Source: JBEDUK01 sp040414485 (GTDB lineage: Bacteria > Actinomycetota > UBA4738). Taken from it: 64,000 nt of DNA. This document shows, piece by piece, positions 60,433-64,000 of the stretch. Each line of letters begins with the position of its first letter. The first letter of the stretch is position 1. The stretch lies in NCBI GenBank assembly GCA_040414485.1, contig JBEDUK010000110.1, forward strand, positions 1 through 64,000. The letters are read 5' to 3'. Made by a program: the position numbers and the translations under genes. The notes beneath the pieces were generated by a model, which saw nothing but the letters and a program-made list of their open reading frames with translations, ran no database searches and had not been told where the DNA came from.

Positions 60433-61473
60433 CTACACAGCGCCCACGGCGCGAAGCGCGCACCAGCCCACCGCGAACTGGACGGGAAGGAGCGCGGCGC
60501 CCAGCACGGAGAAGCGCCAGGCCTCCAAGCGCCGGCCGTTCTCGACCGCGATCCGCCGGCAGAGGAGCGTCGCGAGCGAGCCCCAGAGCAGCAGGTTCGG
60601 ACCGATCGCCATCGCCAGAACCTCTGGCCAGACGCTCGATCGATGCGTCGGATATAGCGCCGCCGCCACCGGGAGGTTGTTGAAGGCGGCGGCGAACGTG
60701 CTCCCGAGGCCCGCCTGCGCCGCGAACCCGCCGTGCAGCCTGATCCCCTCGCCCACCAGGGTGCGCAGCGCGGCAGCCGCGAAGAAGAGCGGCACGAGGT
60801 CTGCGAGCATGCGGAGGGGAACCCGGCCGGGAGGCGGGCGGACGCCCACCGGCTCGCGTTCGGGCTCCGTCGAACCATGCCGGCGACGCGCTCCGTGCGC
60901 GACCAGCAGTGCGAGCACGCCGACGGTCAACCCGGAGACCAGCAGCCAGGCGAGCCAGGAACCCCGAACGTACGTCGCCGCGTCGACCCCCGATCGGCTC
61001 AGGATGAGCAGGGTCGTCGCGTTCGACGTCGGCAGGAGGAACGAGGAAGCGTTCACCGTCGCCGCGACGGCCGCGGCCAGCCACGGCGATGGCGGTGACC
61101 CCTCAACGCCTCCGGTTGCTCCGAGGGCCACCGGCATCGCGACGACGGCGGCCACGTCGAGATTCGTCAGCGCGCTGAGGAGCACCGCGAACGTGAGGAC
61201 CGCTGCCGCCGTTCCGCGGGGCCCGGAGCGGGCCGGCACCAGTACGCGCGTGAGGACCCCGAACGCCCCGGCGCGATCCGCCAGGACACCCAGCGCGATG
61301 ATGCCCGCGAGCGTCGCGAACGGCCACGCGGTGGACCGGAGCGCCGCCTCCAGGGAGGACGGCCGGTCGGCAGCGGCGACGAGCATCAGGATCACCGCGA
61401 CCGCCGAGATCCCGACCAGCAGTGGATCGAGATTCGCCACGATCCTGGCACGTCGCGCGAGTCGAATGGACAT
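60433..61473 (-). CDS. ArsB / SLC13-like ion transporter superfamily permease
   Basis: A 346-residue membrane protein with ten or so hydrophobic segments. Features of the ion transporter superfamily are NLDVAAVVAMPVALGATGG in the first half, SSFLLPTSNATTLLILSRSG, and AAFNNLPVAAALYPTH and IGPNLLLWGSLATLLC in the second half. This two-repeat layout fits arsenite exporters, Na+/H+ antiporters and SLC13 carriers; the substrate is not clear. Arsenic-related genes are absent nearby. It is divergent from the MerR regulator, which may control it. Confidence 0.78.
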   Translation of the reverse strand: MSIRLARRARIVANLDPLLVGISAVAVILMLVAAADRPSSLEAALRSTAWPFATLAGIIALGVLADRAGAFGVLTRVLVPARSGPRGTAAAVLTFAVLLSALTNLDVAAVVAMPVALGATGGVEGSPPSPWLAAAVAATVNASSFLLPTSNATTLLILSRSGVDAATYVRGSWLAWLLVSGLTVGVLALLVAHGARRRHGSTEPEREPVGVRPPPGRVPLRMLADLVPLFFAAAALRTLVGEGIRLHGGFAAQAGLGSTFAAAFNNLPVAAALYPTHRSSVWPEVLAMAIGPNLLLWGSLATLLCRRIAVENGRRLEAWRFSVLGAALLPVQFAVGWCALRAVGAV

Positions 61474-61544
61474 GCGTCAGCCCAGACCTCACCTGATTGC
61501 TCACGTTCCGATGACATGGACGGGGCTGGCGGAGAACGCCCGTC

Positions 61545-61567
61545 CGTGTTACGTTACACGATCGTGT
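61545..61567. promoter_or_regulatory. Overlapping palindromes and -10 hexamer at the MerR gene start
   Basis: CGTGTTACGTTACACG (61545-61560) is a palindrome with a single mismatched pair, centred on TACGTT, the -10-like hexamer. It overlaps a perfect 12-base palindrome, ACACGATCGTGT (61556-61567), that covers the GTG start at 61564. This looks like an autoregulatory operator in the gap shared with the divergent permease gene. Confidence 0.5.
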
Positions 61568-62010
61568 CAGATCGGTACCCGGATGAGCCGATGGCAATTC
61601 CGCGGCTCGCCGAACGTGTCGGCGTGACGCCTCGTGTGCTCAGGTACTGGGAGGAGCAGGGCCTGATCAGCCCGAGCGTGGAGCACGGTCGTCTCCGGTA
61701 CACGCCACGGGACGTGGCGATCGCCGGCCTCATCAGGCACCTTCTCGACGTCGGGGTCGGGATCGACGGCGTGCGAATGCTGCGGCGCACCGCCGAGCGC
61801 GACATCAGGCGCGCCGCGGCCGACGGGGACGAGGCCGTTCTCCTGGAGCGCGCCCTGCGCATCCTGTACGAACGGAAGGCGTTCCGCGAGGCGACCGGAA
61901 TCGAAGAGGAACGGTTCCCGGACGACCGCCCGCCGGCGCCGCCTCCTCACCCTCCTCCCCACTCCGAGCGGGGGCCGAAGGGACCCAAGGCCCCTCACCA
62001 CAAACGGTGA
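61564..62010 (+). CDS. MerR-family transcriptional regulator with Pro/His-rich tail
   Basis: A 148-residue regulator. The N-terminal winged helix reads IPRLAERVGVTPRVLRYWEEQGLISPS followed by GRLRYTPRDVAIAGLIRHLLD, the standard MerR DNA-binding pattern. A dimerisation helix follows (RRTAERDIRRAAADGDEAVLLERALRILYERK). The last 30 residues are Pro-rich with six His, which might bind metal. The GTG at 61564 lies 8 bases after TACGTT, a leaderless arrangement. The effector is unknown; the divergent permease is the nearest target. Confidence 0.85.
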   Translation: MSDRYPDEPMAIPRLAERVGVTPRVLRYWEEQGLISPSVEHGRLRYTPRDVAIAGLIRHLLDVGVGIDGVRMLRRTAERDIRRAAADGDEAVLLERALRILYERKAFREATGIEEERFPDDRPPAPPPHPPPHSERGPKGPKAPHHKR

Positions 62011-62049
62011 CGCCGCCGGCTGACGACCGACGTCGCCTGCCCGCTGCGC

Positions 62050-63273
62050 CTACACACCCCACATCGCATGCGCCCGTTCGCGGGTGCCCGGCAACCTCCC
62101 GATCGCCGGGTACAGCCACGTCTTCGCGAGCGCGAAGACGCCCGCGGCGGCGGCGAGCACCGCGCCGATCCAACCGATCCAGGTCGGCGTCAGACCGGCG
62201 GTCGACAGGGCAAGCAGCGCGAGACCGACGTTCATGGCGACGACCTGCGGGCCGGCGGCGTATTCCACGGCGGCGAGCCAGAGGCGCCGTTCGTCCGGCA
62301 GGCCCGGCCGAGCCATCGGGAGGAGGTAGAGCCACGATCCCAGGAGGATCTGCAGTCCCCATCCGCAGACGAACGCCACCTCGAAGACCGGGATGAAGGC
62401 GTCGAACCTCCCAGCGAACGCGGCGACCGCGAGCGCCGCGCCGCCGCACACGAACCACGCCAGCGCGAGCGCCATGTGCTTGGCGCCGATCGGCGCCGGC
62501 CACTTCCGCGGCGCCCGCAGGCCGCGCACGAGCAGCACCGCCAACTGGAGGGCGCCGACGCAATAGACCGTGGCGCCGGCACCCGCGAGCCAGGTCACCC
62601 CCGTCGCGAGGCCGGCGGCGAGCATGGAGAGCCCCCCGAGCAGGCACCCGGCCGCGAGCGGACCGTTCCAGCGGGGGATCCTGATCCGCAGGACCGTGGG
62701 CAGCAGCGTCACCAACGTCGCCGCGATCGTGATCGACATCCAGCCCAGGACGTTCACCGTCATGTGTGTGGCGCGAAGGGAGACGAACGCCGTCCCCGAT
62801 ACGGCGCCGCTGCCGAGCAGCGCGCCGATGACGCCCCCCACGAGGACGGCGATCAGCGCGGCCGCATACATCGCCATCGGAAGCGGATGCCGGCGGTTCA
62901 GCCCCTTCCTCCAGGCGTTCCACACGGCCGCAAGAAGCAGCAGCATCGCGACCACGAACGAGGCCCCGCCCACGGCGACGACCGGGCTTCGATGCGTCGG
63001 ATAGCCGACGGCGATCAACGCCGCGCCGAGGTTGATCCCCGTGAACTGCGCCCAGGCCAAGGCTGTGCCCGGTCCCTTCGTCGCGGTGAGCGCGGCGGCG
63101 AACGCCGTCATGTTCCCGCTGATCGCGACGGAGATGGCTCCCGCCAGCGCCAGGTGCAGAGGAAGCCAGTAGCCGAGGCGGGCCGACGCGGGCAACAGGA
63201 GCGAAGCGCCCGCGGCGACGAGCCAGACGCGGGAGACGAGGTTGTAGCGGTAGGCCACCCCGCGACCCAGCAC
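62050..63273 (-). CDS. Polytopic membrane protein with conserved histidines, function unknown
   Basis: A 407-residue protein with about twelve hydrophobic segments. His residues within or beside segments (LPLHLALAGAISVAISGNM, SLRATHMTVNVLGWMSITIAATLV, GAKHMALALAWFV) recall heme-binding membrane proteins such as NnrS or heme-copper-oxidase relatives, but no family can be assigned safely. It converges on the MerR gene across a 39-base gap. The broken secreted-protein gene upstream ends 43 bases before its start on the same strand. Confidence 0.65.
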   Translation of the reverse strand: MLGRGVAYRYNLVSRVWLVAAGASLLLPASARLGYWLPLHLALAGAISVAISGNMTAFAAALTATKGPGTALAWAQFTGINLGAALIAVGYPTHRSPVVAVGGASFVVAMLLLLAAVWNAWRKGLNRRHPLPMAMYAAALIAVLVGGVIGALLGSGAVSGTAFVSLRATHMTVNVLGWMSITIAATLVTLLPTVLRIRIPRWNGPLAAGCLLGGLSMLAAGLATGVTWLAGAGATVYCVGALQLAVLLVRGLRAPRKWPAPIGAKHMALALAWFVCGGAALAVAAFAGRFDAFIPVFEVAFVCGWGLQILLGSWLYLLPMARPGLPDERRLWLAAVEYAAGPQVVAMNVGLALLALSTAGLTPTWIGWIGAVLAAAAGVFALAKTWLYPAIGRLPGTRERAHAMWGV

Positions 63274-63316
63274 GGAGTCACCTTAGCCTTCGCGCCACGC
63301 TCGCGAACCCGGTGCC

Positions 63317-63999
63317 TCAGCTGCGCTTGCCGCTCAGGGCGAACATGAAGTCTCCGCCGGCATCCCAGCAATCGCGCATGACTGTCCATGTTCGGCAGAA
63401 GCCCCAGCCGCTGGTCGGGTTCTGCCAGGCGGCGGGATTGCCCTCGCGAACCTTCCGCGTCTCCCAGCCCCACTGGCCGCCGCTCGCAAGGACTCATGTT
63501 GACCGGGACCGACACCCAGAAGACCGCGCCACCGGCGCCGCCCTTGAACTTCACCCCACCGACCGGGATGGCGAAGGAGCCGCCGTTGTCGGCACCCGCG
63601 ACCTTGTCCACCTCGCCCTTCGGCGCGCCGGGAAGCCCACCGGAGTCCCGCTAGAAGAACACATTCTCCGAGTCGGCCGGGCCATCGCCGTTGTAGTACA
63701 CGCCGGTGACCACCACCTTGTTGTCCCGCCAGGTCGTGCCGCTCGGTACCGCGAAGTCGTCCGCTCCCTGGTCGTCGAATGAATCGAACTCAGCGCCGAA
63801 GTATTGCGAGGAGACGGCGACGCCGCTGTCCCGGTCGTTCTGGCTGTACAGGACGCCGCTCGCTGGAACGCGACTCGCCCTAACGTGGCCGTGATGGGTT
63901 GATCTGGGGAGAGGAGCTGGCACTAGCGCCGGCTGGCACGAACGCCGCACCGATCAGCAGCGCGGTCGCGATTGCCGCGCTCGCCAGAGGAACACGCAT
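63317..63999 (-). pseudogene. Broken gene for a small secreted protein
   Basis: Minus-strand coding pieces fit one protein interrupted at least three times. It opens at ATG 63999 with a signal peptide (LASAAIATALLIGAAFVPAGASA). A frameshift near 63890 moves into a frame with SGVLYSQNDRDSGVAVSSQ, DDFAVPSGTTWRDNKVVVTGVYYNGDGPA and NVFF. An in-frame TAG (63651-63653) stands where Tyr is expected, then RDSGGLPGAPKGEVDKVAG and NGGSFAIPVGGVKF follow. A second frameshift near 63500 is needed to reach GWETRKVREGNPAAWQNP and WDAGGDFMFALSGKRS before TGA (63317-63319). Sequencing error is possible but three defects make decay more likely. Confidence 0.72.
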
Positions 64000-64000
64000 C

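Noticed and set aside
63651..63653. In-frame TAG read as pyrrolysine or programmed readthrough
   Set aside because: The same gene also needs two frameshifts, and no pyrrolysine genes are seen; decay or sequence error is simpler.
1..64000. CRISPR arrays, phage genes or insertion sequences
   Set aside because: No regularly spaced repeats, transposase, integrase or phage structural genes were found on either strand.

Overview
The window is high-GC DNA with many GTG starts, 4-base start/stop overlaps and -10-like hexamers placed directly before start codons, as in leaderless actinobacterial genes. It also carries a CysO/CysM/Mec cysteine pathway, an Eis-like acetyltransferase, a luciferase-like flavin enzyme of the F420-associated kind, and a murI / metallo-hydrolase / rph / rdgB block in the order known from Mycobacterium. 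I read it as a chromosomal piece of an actinomycete-like bacterium (Actinomycetota), probably from a little-studied lineage; the class cannot be fixed from the sequence, and a related high-GC phylum is not excluded. There is no phage, insertion sequence, CRISPR array or rRNA. One tRNA-Leu (UAG) lies near 56.05 kb.

Layout. 0-9.8 kb: end of an MFS transporter, a flavin monooxygenase, a three-gene ABC-2 exporter, an acetyltransferase-like protein, and a run of FGGY sugar kinase, sphingosine-phosphate-lyase-like PLP enzyme and a small Cys-pair protein, then SnoaL-like, DJ-1/PfpI and VOC proteins. 9.8-20.5 kb: MFS transporter, secreted sedolisin, a GcvT-like protein, DUF2277, a secreted phospholipase-C-like lipoprotein, an AidB-like acyl-CoA dehydrogenase, an Eis-like acetyltransferase, a methyltransferase and a kelch lipoprotein. 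20.5-27.5 kb: CPBP membrane protein, a DoxX-Rieske fusion, a two-component system, selD, and the mec-moeB-cysO sulfur-carrier operon. 27.5-43.6 kb: genes that separate cysO from cysM: a beta-lactamase-family hydrolase, glutamate dehydrogenase, a secreted propeller protein, an adenosine-specific kinase family protein, a sugar dehydrogenase lipoprotein, a sortase beside an LPNTG cupredoxin, a GcvT-like protein divergent from two tandem FAD oxidoreductases, and a pocket of poorly known genes (40.6-43.5 kb) with a probable seven-bladed disulfide propeller and a Uma2 nuclease.

43.6-47.7 kb: cysM, murI, a metallo-beta-lactamase-fold hydrolase, rph and rdgB, tightly packed. 47.6-53.0 kb, minus strand: five genes joined by four successive 4-base overlaps: flippase-like protein, betaine-type binding protein, a degenerate PAP2 domain fused to a kinase, a lipoprotein and an intact PAP2 phosphatase. 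This is the most unusual block of the window. 53-56 kb: a transglycosylase-like secreted protein behind a structured leader, small orphan proteins, two gene-poor stretches and the tRNA. 56.2-64 kb: a diguanylate cyclase response regulator coupled to a hybrid PAS kinase, an ArsB/SLC13-like permease, a MerR regulator with overlapping palindromes at its start, a polytopic membrane protein, and a broken secreted-protein gene at the right edge.

How parts work together. Mec, MoeB, CysO and CysM form a complete protein-bound sulfide route to cysteine. The sortase probably anchors the adjacent LPNTG copper protein. The kinase and cyclase at 56-60 kb probably form a phosphorelay that sets c-di-GMP. 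The five-gene minus operon suggests an envelope lipid or glycan function under kinase control, which is inference.
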